DNA of 7,572 nt. Source: Desulfobacterales bacterium (GTDB lineage: Bacteria > Desulfobacterota > Desulfobacteria > Desulfobacterales > C00003106). Where the stretch lies: NCBI GenBank assembly GCA_030594505.1, contig JAUVFC010000083.1:1-7572 (forward strand), in the 5' to 3' direction. Below are positions 1 to 6,196 of the stretch, piece after piece; position 1 is the stretch's first letter; the number at the start of each line of letters is the position of its first letter. A model generated the notes under the pieces. It made no database searches. It saw nothing but the letters and a program-made list of their open reading frames with translations, and was not told where the DNA came from. The position numbers were made by a program, and so were the translations under genes.

Positions 1-1
1 G

Positions 2-181
2 TTTCTGATTCGGCATTTTGCGGATTCCGGTTCCAGTCCTCGATCGATTGCTGATCCTTACGGTCTTCAGTACGAATCGTACCGGTTCTGTTACCTTGAT
101 CTTGAAGACGCAGTCAAAGGGTTGTTATGCTGTTTGAGGGATGGGCGATTAGGAGGACGTAATACTTTTCTTACTCCCTAA
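2..181 (+). CDS. possible 3' end of an upstream gene (partial, unidentified)
   Basis: The frame beginning at base 2 stays open for 59 codons and closes with TAA at 179-181. No start is needed if the gene begins outside the window. The translation includes a plausible helical stretch (YLDLEDAVKGLL) but ends in a low-information, Gly/Arg-rich tail, and I recognise no family. An open run of this length can arise by chance, and stretches of about 110-125 bases at the left edge are also open on the reverse strand. The coding call is therefore weak. The 62 bases after the stop hold no recognisable gene or terminator. Confidence 0.3.
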   Translation, partial: FLIRHFADSGSSPRSIADPYGLQYESYRFCYLDLEDAVKGLLCCLRDGRLGGRNTFLTP

Positions 182-243
182 TTTATGTTACAAGCTAACA
201 AACAGGCGCATAGCGCAAAAAGGGGATTCTATATTAAGCAAAT

Positions 244-1251
244 ATGTCAAAAGATCTCTTAAGTTACGTAGGGGAAAGCGGTGTCATTCGGCTGATGCAA
301 CGGTTTTTCCCTGATCATGCCCATTATGTAAAGAAAGGGATCGGAGATGATTGCGCGGTATTGGAAACAGGGGGAAAAGACCTGTTGCTGGTCACCACTG
401 ATATGCTGGCAGAGGGTGTCCACTATACCACCAAGACGACCCCTTACGAGGATATCGGGTGGAAAGCGTTGGCTGTGAACCTCAGCGATATTGCCGCCAT
501 GGGGGGGACACCACACACGGCATTCCTTTCCATTGGGTTGAAATCTTCCACCCCGGTTTCCATACTTGAGTCATTTATGCGGGGATTTCGGGAAATGGCT
601 TGTGAGGCCGGAGTCTTTCTCGCGGGCGGCGATACCATATCAGTTACATCACACTCCGTCATCAGTGTGACACTTCTGGGGAGATGTTCCCCCGAGGGAT
701 TAGTATTCCGCTCCGGGGCGCGGGTTGGTGACGATATCTGGGTGTCCGGTTTTTTGGGCAACGCTGCCGGTGGATTGGAGATACTGTTAAGAAACGAGCA
801 CAAAGAGGAGGAGGGGCGTCAAATGCTTATTTCCTCCCACCAGAGGCCGGCCCCGCGTTTAAAGCTCGGGAAGGCCTTGGGGGAGAGCGGGCTGGCTCAT
901 GCCATGATCGATCTTTCGGATGGCGTGGCAAAGGATCTCAGACATATATGTGATGAAAGTAATGTGGGGGCAGTACTTGATCGAGGATCGATTCCGATCT
1001 CTGAACCTTTGCAAGCCCTTGCTCGGGACCTGTCTCACGATCCAATCGATTGGGCTTTAAACGGGGGAGAAGACTACGAGCTCCTTTTTACAACTCTCCC
1101 TGAAGATAGAAAAAAGATTGAAGAACTCACGGTAAGCGTAATGGGCAGGACTGCCGCGAGAATAGGATTCGTAGTTAAAGATAAAGGGGTATGGCTTCGG
1201 GCCGGAAGCATGAGAACCCAACTCACTCATAGAGGTTACACGCATTTTTGA
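244..1251 (+). CDS. thiL: thiamine-monophosphate kinase ThiL
   Basis: This cytosolic enzyme phosphorylates thiamine monophosphate with ATP to give thiamine diphosphate, the last step of cofactor synthesis. At 335 residues it matches the usual size (about 325) of this PurM/AIR-synthetase-fold family. Visible family motifs, in order, are GIGDD at residues 32-36, TTDMLAEGVH, NLSDIAAMGG around 79-88, AGGDT, SGFLGNAAGGL, HQRPAPRL, DLSDG at 223-227, and GGEDYELLF from 274. The acidic residues in these motifs bind Mg-ATP and substrate in the family. ATG at 244 is the first usable start, because an in-frame TAA lies at 235-237. The ribosome site is weak: AGGGGA at 221-226 is 17 bases away, further than usual. 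No other thiamine gene is in the window, and the leader lacks the CTGAGA-type core of a TPP riboswitch. The stop overlaps the next gene by 4 bases, which implies co-transcription. Confidence 0.96.
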   Translation: MSKDLLSYVGESGVIRLMQRFFPDHAHYVKKGIGDDCAVLETGGKDLLLVTTDMLAEGVHYTTKTTPYEDIGWKALAVNLSDIAAMGGTPHTAFLSIGLKSSTPVSILESFMRGFREMACEAGVFLAGGDTISVTSHSVISVTLLGRCSPEGLVFRSGARVGDDIWVSGFLGNAAGGLEILLRNEHKEEEGRQMLISSHQRPAPRLKLGKALGESGLAHAMIDLSDGVAKDLRHICDESNVGAVLDRGSIPISEPLQALARDLSHDPIDWALNGGEDYELLFTTLPEDRKKIEELTVSVMGRTAARIGFVVKDKGVWLRAGSMRTQLTHRGYTHF

Positions 1252-2162
1252 ATCTTATCTATAACAAGCAGGCTACAATATTGGCGGCTTTTTTTGTGGT
1301 ATGTGCCGTCTTGTATCCCTTTCTTGGTTATTGCCGGTCCGGAAATGTAATCGAACCGAATATGATATTAATACCGGAAGGTTTCTTTATTATGGGAAGC
1401 AGAGATGGACATTCAGATGAAAAGCCGGAACATAGAGTACACCTTAGCGCTTTTTATTTGGGAAAGTATGAGGTTACAAATGAGGAATTCGCGGCGTTCC
1501 TTAATGATTTGGGGAAGAGCACGGATGGTAGAGGGAGGGCATGGATTAATCTCGCAGGCGCATGGAAAGGGGAGCGTTGTCGGATAGAAAAATCTGACGG
1601 GGTTTTTGTTGTGGCGGCTGGTTATAAAAAGTACCCGGTTAGTTATGTCACCTGGTATGGCGCTCGAGAATATTGCGGCTGGCTGTCACGAAAAACCGGA
1701 AAAAGGTACCGGCTCCCCACTGAGGCGGAGTGGGAATACGCGGCCCGCGGCGGAGATAATGAGTATAGGTCCGGCCGGGGAGATATCAGGCCAAAAGAGG
1801 AAAAAGGAGAGAACATAGCTGATGAAAGCGCTAAAAAAGTTTTCCCTGACTGGACTATCCGGAATGGTTATGATGACGGCTACGTTTATATTGCGCCTGT
1901 AGGAAGCTTCGGGGCCAATCGATTCGGGCTTCATGACATTACGGGAAATGTCTCCGAATGGTGTAGAAACTGGTATGGAGACTATCCCGTCGGAATAGCC
2001 ACAAACCCCACAGGCCCCTGGAAAGGAACGGACAGGGCAAAGCGAGGCGGGAGCTGGTTTGATCCCCCTTGCGATCTGGGCGTTACCAGGCGGGATCATG
2101 CCGTGCCGGCGTATTGTGATTTCAGGCTCGGATTCCGTGTTGCCAGGTCTGTGAAGAAATAA
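1248..2162 (+). CDS. exported FGE-sulfatase (SUMF1) domain protein
   Basis: The protein has 304 residues. Residues 1-8 are polar with a Lys, 9-28 are hydrophobic, and the mature part starts near 30, so it is probably exported or membrane-anchored. LGYC at 26-29 is a poor lipobox (Tyr before Cys), so lipidation is doubtful. From residue 39 to the end lies one formylglycine-generating-enzyme/SUMF1 domain, with ILIPEGFFIMGS, YEVTNEEFAAFL, YPVSYVTWYGAREYC, YRLPTEAEWEYAARGG (154 on), TGNVSEW (232-238), RGGSW (266-270) and LGFRVAR near the end. True sulfatase-activating FGEs carry a Cys pair shortly after GGS(Y/W). Here the first position is Asp272 and the only nearby Cys is Cys275, so formylglycine synthesis is unlikely. 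The family also includes structural and cofactor-maturation proteins. The TTG start at 1248 overlaps the thiL stop, follows AGAGG at 1231-1235, and is needed to include the signal sequence. The biological role is unknown. Confidence 0.85.
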   Translation: MNLIYNKQATILAAFFVVCAVLYPFLGYCRSGNVIEPNMILIPEGFFIMGSRDGHSDEKPEHRVHLSAFYLGKYEVTNEEFAAFLNDLGKSTDGRGRAWINLAGAWKGERCRIEKSDGVFVVAAGYKKYPVSYVTWYGAREYCGWLSRKTGKRYRLPTEAEWEYAARGGDNEYRSGRGDIRPKEEKGENIADESAKKVFPDWTIRNGYDDGYVYIAPVGSFGANRFGLHDITGNVSEWCRNWYGDYPVGIATNPTGPWKGTDRAKRGGSWFDPPCDLGVTRRDHAVPAYCDFRLGFRVARSVKK

Positions 2163-2210
2163 TTCGGTTGTTGATTTTTCCCGGATTGAACTGATATGTA
2201 TCTCGCGGGC

Positions 2211-2225
2211 CCTTTGCCACAAAGG
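2211..2225. repeat. short inverted repeat, 6-bp arms, 3-base loop
   Basis: CCTTTG at 2211-2216 and CAAAGG at 2220-2225 are perfect inverted copies around CCA. The element lies 49 bases after the FGE-domain gene and just before the larger palindrome. No T-run follows, so it is not a convincing intrinsic terminator. It could be part of a terminator-like structure or chance. Confidence 0.4.
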
Positions 2226-2232
2226 CACCAAT

Positions 2233-2271
2233 TTGATGACTTCGTAAAAAGACTTTTTACGAAGTCATCAA
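2233..2271. repeat. perfect 19-bp palindrome with a 1-base centre (REP/MITE-like)
   Basis: Bases 2233-2251 are the exact reverse complement of 2253-2271, with a single A at 2252 between them. A T-G wobble would add one more pair at 2232/2272. In RNA the tip would open to a loop of three to five bases. No T-tract follows the right arm, so it is not a classical terminator, although the TTTTT inside the right arm could weaken elongation. The core TGACTTCGTAAAAAG, from memory, resembles a palindromic repeat scattered between genes in Desulfobacterota genomes. If so, this is a mobile or REP-type element sitting between two transcription units. A TATAAA at 2275-2280 just beyond it could be a -10 box for the HIT gene, but I see no good -35. 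Confidence 0.85.
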
Positions 2272-2296
2272 GATTATAAAAACAACGGACAATACC

Positions 2297-2303
2297 AGGA
2301 GGG
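2297..2303 (+). promoter_or_regulatory. strong ribosome binding site of the HIT gene
   Basis: AGGAGGG lies 5 bases before the ATG at 2309. It is a near-consensus Shine-Dalgarno sequence and fixes the start of the HIT protein. The strong site suggests that a new translational unit begins here after the palindrome. Confidence 0.8.
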
Positions 2304-2308
2304 ATTCT

Positions 2309-2719
2309 ATGGACTGCATTTTTTGCAAGATTATCCAGGGAGAGATACCGTCCGTGAAGGTATATGAGGATGATAAAGTTTTTGCTTTTATGGACATCAA
2401 TCCTCTCAGCTCCGGCCACACACTCGTGATTCCCAGGACTCATGCTGAAAACATCTTCGAGATTTCAGAACAGGACGCAACAGCAGTGATTAAAGCGGTT
2501 AAAATGCTTTCTACCGCGATAAAAAAAGGGATACAAGCCGATGGGATCAATATTCTGCAATTGAATGGAAAGGCCGCCGGCCAACTGGTGCCGCACCTTC
2601 ACGTTCATATTATTCCCCGTTGGATTGGTGACGGAATAACAATCTCACACTGGCCCATGAAGGCCGGAGATATGAAGGAAATCGCCGGGGCAGCGGAGAA
2701 GATTAAGGCGGAACTCTAA
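2309..2719 (+). CDS. HIT family protein (histidine triad, HinT-like nucleotide hydrolase)
   Basis: The protein is 136 residues, complete and cytosolic. The family hydrolyses phosphoramidate or mixed-anhydride bonds on AMP, and HINT-type members are known to cleave aminoacyl-adenylates. The sequence opens with CIFCKIIQGEIPS, where the CxxC pair (residues 3 and 6) is the usual zinc half-site, continues with VFAFMDINPLSSGHTLVIP, and carries the triad H96-L-H98-V-H100 followed by IIPR. By family analogy H98 is the nucleophile that forms the AMP-enzyme intermediate. NILQLNGKAAGQ just before it is the typical nucleotide-contact segment. The start is set by AGGAGGG at 2297-2303. Its stop is 2 bases before the cysteine synthase fusion, so the two are almost certainly co-transcribed. 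The actual substrate cannot be read from sequence. Confidence 0.93.
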   Translation: MDCIFCKIIQGEIPSVKVYEDDKVFAFMDINPLSSGHTLVIPRTHAENIFEISEQDATAVIKAVKMLSTAIKKGIQADGINILQLNGKAAGQLVPHLHVHIIPRWIGDGITISHWPMKAGDMKEIAGAAEKIKAEL

Positions 2720-2721
2720 AA

Positions 2722-5022
2722 ATGTCTTCGTTATTAGATACGATCGGCAATACGCCTCTAATTGAGATTAAACGGTTGAATCCTAATCCGGGGGTCCGAA
2801 TTCTGGCAAAGCTGGAGTATTTCAACCCTGGTGGTTCGATCAAGGATAGAATCGCTCTTTCCATGATCGAAGCGGGAGAAGCCGAGGGTATGTTAACACG
2901 GGACAAAACAGTGCTGGAGGCAACCAGCGGGAACACCGGGATCGGTCTGGCAATGGTCTGCGCCATCAAGGGGTATCGGCTTTTATTGGCCATGTCAGAG
3001 GCTGCCAGCATCGAACGGCAAAAAATACTGAAAGCAATGGGGGCGGAGCTTCTCCTGACCCCCGCCCGCCTTGGAACGGACGGGGCCATTGAAGAGGTAT
3101 ACCGGTTGGCCCTGGAGTATCCGGATAAGTATTTTATGACGGATCAGTTTAACAGCGAGGCGAACTGGCAGGCGCACTACCGTGGGACGGCAGAGGAGAT
3201 CTGGAATCAGACCGGAGGAAAAGTGACAGGGATTGTTGCGACCATCGGCACCACCGGCACAATCATGGGTATCTCAAGAAGGCTCAAAGAATATAACCCC
3301 GCTATACAGATCATTGGTGTAGAGCCCTATCTAGGGCACAAGATCCAGGGCCTGAAAAATATGAAAGAGGCTTATCGTCCTGAAATATATGACAAGAATC
3401 GTCTGGATAGAATAATCAATGTAGAAGACGATGATGCCTTTGATATGGCGCGACAGCTTGCCAGACAAGAAGGTCTTTTTGTCGGAATGAGCTCCGGGGC
3501 CGCCATGGTAACGGCAAGGCGGATTGCCAAAGAGATGAATGACGGTACACTGGTTATTATTTTCCCTGACGGAGGGGAGCGGTATTTGAGCACATCCCTT
3601 TTTGATGTCAAGGAAAAGTCTGCTCTGAAGTTTTATAATACCATGACCAGATCTAAAGAATCATTCAGTCCCATCGAACCGGGACGTGTCTCTATCTATT
3701 CGTGCGGCCCGACAGTTAACGATCGTATAGACATAGGACAGGCCCGGCGCTTTATTATGGCTGATCTGCTCAGGCGGTATCTTGAATATAAGGGGAATGA
3801 AGTCATCCATGTTATGAATATTACTGACCTGGACGACCGGACAATTCAGGCGTCAGAGCAGGCCGGGATGGATTTAAAGCCGTTTACCGAGAAATATATC
3901 AGGGCTTTTTTTGAAGATATTGAAGAGATCGGGATTAAACCCGCCACGGAATATCCAAGAGCAAGCGAGCATGTTGAGGATATGGTAAGACTCGCCGGGC
4001 GCCTTCTTGAAAGAGGGGTTGCCTATGAAAAATTAAAATCGGTATATTTTGATATCTCAAGATTCTCCGGTTATGGGAAGTTGTCCAGGCTCGATTTGAA
4101 TAAGATAAAGTTGGGAACTACCATTGACCTGGATGATTATGAGAAGGACAATCCCCGGGATTTTACCCTGTTGAAACGGACCAGGCTTTCAGAGCTTAAG
4201 CGCGGCATCTATACAAAGACCGAATGGGGGAACATACGGCCGGGATGGCATATTGAATGCGCTGCAATGGCTATGAAATATTTGGGGGAAAGTTTTGATA
4301 TCCACACAAGCAGCCGCGCGTTAATTTTTCCGCATCATGAGAACGAAATAGCAATTTGTGAATCTTTGACCGGAAAACCCATGGCGCGGTATTGGCTCCA
4401 CAGCGCTCAGGTTCTGGTGGATGGTAAGAACGTTGAGTCTGCAGGCCGACAACGGTTGACTGTTCGAAAACTTTTGGATCGAGGCTATACAGGGAGGGAA
4501 CTCCGGTTTTGGTTCCTTTCAAAACATTATAGAAAGCCTCTCTACTTCTCTGATGAGGAATTGCAGCAGGCGCGCCATACATTGGACAGGCTGGATGAAT
4601 GTATCGACCGATTACAACATCTAAAAGAAGGACGTCCATACGAGGAAATCGATCAGTTGATCTATGATCTCAAGCAAGGATTTGCCGATGCAATGGATGA
4701 CGACTTGAACATCTCAGGAGCTTTTTCTACTATTTTTAAGTTTGCAAAAAAGGTCAACAAACTCATCACAGACGGACTTTTGGATAAAACCGGAGCGGAT
4801 TCCATCATTGATATCCTGAAAAAGACAGACGCTGTTTTTCAGATATTTAATTTTGAATCCAACAAGCTGTCACCGGAACTGGTTGCACTTCTTCAGGAAC
4901 GAACTAATGCAAGACGTCAAAAAGATTGGGCGCGCGCCGATCAGGTTCGGGATCTGTTAAAAGAGAAAGGCTTTACGGTGAAAGATACACCGGGGGGGGC
5001 GGTATTGAGACCGATAAAATAG
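2722..5022 (+). CDS. cysteine synthase fused to a degenerate cysteinyl-tRNA synthetase-like domain
   Basis: The protein has 766 residues. Residues 1-294 are a PLP cysteine synthase (CysK/CysM family, O-acetylserine or related substrate plus sulfide to cysteine): IGNTPL, the PLP lysine K41 in GGSIKD, TSGNTG 68-73, the phosphate loop GTTGT 176-180, and SSGAA 257-261. After a linker of about 8 residues, 303-766 match cysteinyl-tRNA synthetase end to end: FYNTMTR, C328 in CGPTV, NITDLDD 366-372, PGWHIEC ending at C513, PHHENE with H538 and E542, and a C-terminal tRNA-binding-like region (ARRQKDWARADQVRDLLKEK). The zinc/cysteine ligands are all present. The catalytic signatures are not: HIGH/HIGN is DIGQ (337-340), KMSKS is NVESA (570-574), and the GGGSDL-type loop is TSSRAL (529-534). 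Automatic annotation would probably call it bifunctional cysK/cysS, but I infer that aminoacylation is lost. The frame is uninterrupted, so this is not a decaying pseudogene. The start follows AAGGCGG at 2705-2711. Confidence 0.93.
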   Translation: MSSLLDTIGNTPLIEIKRLNPNPGVRILAKLEYFNPGGSIKDRIALSMIEAGEAEGMLTRDKTVLEATSGNTGIGLAMVCAIKGYRLLLAMSEAASIERQKILKAMGAELLLTPARLGTDGAIEEVYRLALEYPDKYFMTDQFNSEANWQAHYRGTAEEIWNQTGGKVTGIVATIGTTGTIMGISRRLKEYNPAIQIIGVEPYLGHKIQGLKNMKEAYRPEIYDKNRLDRIINVEDDDAFDMARQLARQEGLFVGMSSGAAMVTARRIAKEMNDGTLVIIFPDGGERYLSTSLFDVKEKSALKFYNTMTRSKESFSPIEPGRVSIYSCGPTVNDRIDIGQARRFIMADLLRRYLEYKGNEVIHVMNITDLDDRTIQASEQAGMDLKPFTEKYIRAFFEDIEEIGIKPATEYPRASEHVEDMVRLAGRLLERGVAYEKLKSVYFDISRFSGYGKLSRLDLNKIKLGTTIDLDDYEKDNPRDFTLLKRTRLSELKRGIYTKTEWGNIRPGWHIECAAMAMKYLGESFDIHTSSRALIFPHHENEIAICESLTGKPMARYWLHSAQVLVDGKNVESAGRQRLTVRKLLDRGYTGRELRFWFLSKHYRKPLYFSDEELQQARHTLDRLDECIDRLQHLKEGRPYEEIDQLIYDLKQGFADAMDDDLNISGAFSTIFKFAKKVNKLITDGLLDKTGADSIIDILKKTDAVFQIFNFESNKLSPELVALLQERTNARRQKDWARADQVRDLLKEKGFTVKDTPGGAVLRPIK

Positions 5023-5050
5023 ACTTTGGTTAAGTTATGGAGCTAATTTA

Positions 5051-6079
5051 ATGAACGACACATCAAATACAATTACACCGGTCTATTTCCCGTTTACGTT
5101 TATTGGCGATAAATTACTTCGGGAGATTGCGACGTTCTGGAGAGAGCTTGTGGTTTATCATCCTTCCGGATTAATGATACCCCCCTCGTTCCATCCCTGG
5201 ATAGATCAGGGATTTTTGAAGATAAGGAACCCACTGGAGGACACTACTGATGAAAAAAGACTCCGGGATGCGCTGCGATCCTTTCAGTGTTGGGGAGAAA
5301 TGCACCAGAAGAGTGATATCGCGTATCTAAAAGCAGTCGACTCAACTCCTCCTTATCTTGATACAATGACTTGCGGAATTATTGCCGATCTTAAGAGCTA
5401 TATAGGCCAGTCTCAGACAACCTCTGCTGAGGGAACAGATGACAAGAGATTTTCAGCTCAACTTTTTCTTCACTTAGCCCAGGATTATGACCGGAGATCA
5501 CATGAGGCGATGGGAGAAATTCAGGAGTTTGAGCGTAACCAGGATCTCTTGAAGAAGGCGCTTCACCCTTTCCCAGAGGAAGATAGCCCGCCGGAAGGGT
5601 TTAAACACCGAGATCTTCCGGTGATCACAACAGATAAAGAGCCGACGGTATTCATGATGGAGCAACGTATTCGTGCCTGGAATTATCTTTTTCAGGAGGA
5701 TGGCTCTGATACGGATTTTTTAGTTACTGATTCTCGTGAGGCGCTTTCGTTACTGTTGGGTGAAGAATACGAAAAATTTAAAGTTTTGCAGTGCGGACCT
5801 TCTTTCCCTTTTTCGTGTTATTCATTATTTTTTGAACTGATGACAGAAGAATGGTCTGACGCGATGCGAGAAAAGATCAGCAATGCCGCACAAGATTCGG
5901 ATATGGAGGAAGGACAAAACCAGATGCTATTACGGTGCTACCTGGTCCCGGATCAATCCGCGCGGGCCCTTTTGGAAAGAGTGTGCTCCACAGAAGGCAG
6001 CGTTTTGGCCACACCACGGTCTGATTCCAGGCAAAGGAATGCCCTTATCGTACTATTGGAGTGGGTGGAACAGACATGA
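5051..6079 (+). CDS. conserved-looking hypothetical protein, 342 residues
   Basis: I do not recognise a named family. The ATG at 5051 is preceded by GGAG at 5039-5042 (8-base spacer), and the gene starts 28 bases after the CysK-CysS stop, so it is probably in the same transcript. The product is predicted to be soluble: no signal peptide, no membrane segment, many acidic residues. The N-terminus (PVYFPFTFIGDKLLREI, then VVYHPSG) is hydrophobic and strand/helix-like, resembling a folded N-terminal domain. The middle (about 125-190) and C-terminus look helical, with charged linkers such as HPFPEEDSPPEGFKHRD. Scattered Cys residues form no CxxC pair. No nucleotide-binding loop or catalytic signature is visible. 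Codon use resembles its neighbours. Linkage to the HIT and CysK-CysS genes is the only clue to role. Confidence 0.8.
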   Translation: MNDTSNTITPVYFPFTFIGDKLLREIATFWRELVVYHPSGLMIPPSFHPWIDQGFLKIRNPLEDTTDEKRLRDALRSFQCWGEMHQKSDIAYLKAVDSTPPYLDTMTCGIIADLKSYIGQSQTTSAEGTDDKRFSAQLFLHLAQDYDRRSHEAMGEIQEFERNQDLLKKALHPFPEEDSPPEGFKHRDLPVITTDKEPTVFMMEQRIRAWNYLFQEDGSDTDFLVTDSREALSLLLGEEYEKFKVLQCGPSFPFSCYSLFFELMTEEWSDAMREKISNAAQDSDMEEGQNQMLLRCYLVPDQSARALLERVCSTEGSVLATPRSDSRQRNALIVLLEWVEQT

Positions 6080-6137
6080 AATTTTCGACTTGACGTTGCC
6101 GGATAATTGATATATGGAAAATTATCTTTTACAAGTC

Positions 6138-6167
6138 TTGTGATTGGAAGTAGGGTTTAAGTATATT
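6138..6167 (+). promoter_or_regulatory. possible sigma-70-type promoter for the ferredoxin gene
   Basis: TTGTGA at 6138-6143 and TATATT at 6162-6167 are separated by 18 bases in the AT-rich 117-base gap between the 342-residue protein gene and the ferredoxin gene. Transcription would start near 6174, shortly before AGGAGG at 6181-6186 (10 bases ahead of the ATG at 6197). A small perfect inverted repeat, ACAAG-T-CTTGT at 6131-6141, overlaps the -35 and could be an operator or chance. The prediction is by eye only. Confidence 0.4.
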
Positions 6168-6196
6168 ATGTATAAAAGAAAGGAGGAAAAAGTTTT

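Noticed and set aside
222..231. GGGATTCTAT upstream of thiL is repeated at 2301-2310 before the HIT gene
   Set aside because: A 10-base match around purine-rich ribosome-site sequence can occur by chance, and the spacing to the start codon differs in the two places.
1..243. TPP riboswitch ahead of thiL
   Set aside because: Searched by eye for the conserved CTGAGA and ACCTGA-type segments and found none.
444..803. Reverse-strand open frame of 119 codons inside thiL
   Set aside because: It lies opposite a confidently identified gene, has no family motif and no ribosome site that I can see. The same applies to the reverse frames opposite the other genes (1686-2231, 2703-3089, 4271-4639, 6433-6852, 7183-7527).
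1323..1337. Lipobox in the FGE-domain protein
   Set aside because: LGYC has Tyr before the Cys, where Gly, Ala or Ser is expected, so lipidation is not supported.
2233..2271. Calling the palindrome an intrinsic terminator
   Set aside because: The right arm is followed by AGATTATAAAA rather than a T-run, and the stem is A+T-rich, so I list it as a repeat instead.
2163..2308. T-box or other cysteine-responsive leader ahead of the HIT/CysK-CysS cluster
   Set aside because: AAAGGCACCA at 2221-2230 faintly resembles the T-box core, but the rest of the conserved sequence, the specifier stem and a terminator/antiterminator pair are missing, and the gap is too short.
5883..6110. Forward open frame of 75 codons overlapping the end of the 342-residue protein gene
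   Set aside because: It is a shadow in another frame. The 342-residue frame has the good start and continuous coding character, and I see no sign of a frameshift linking the two.
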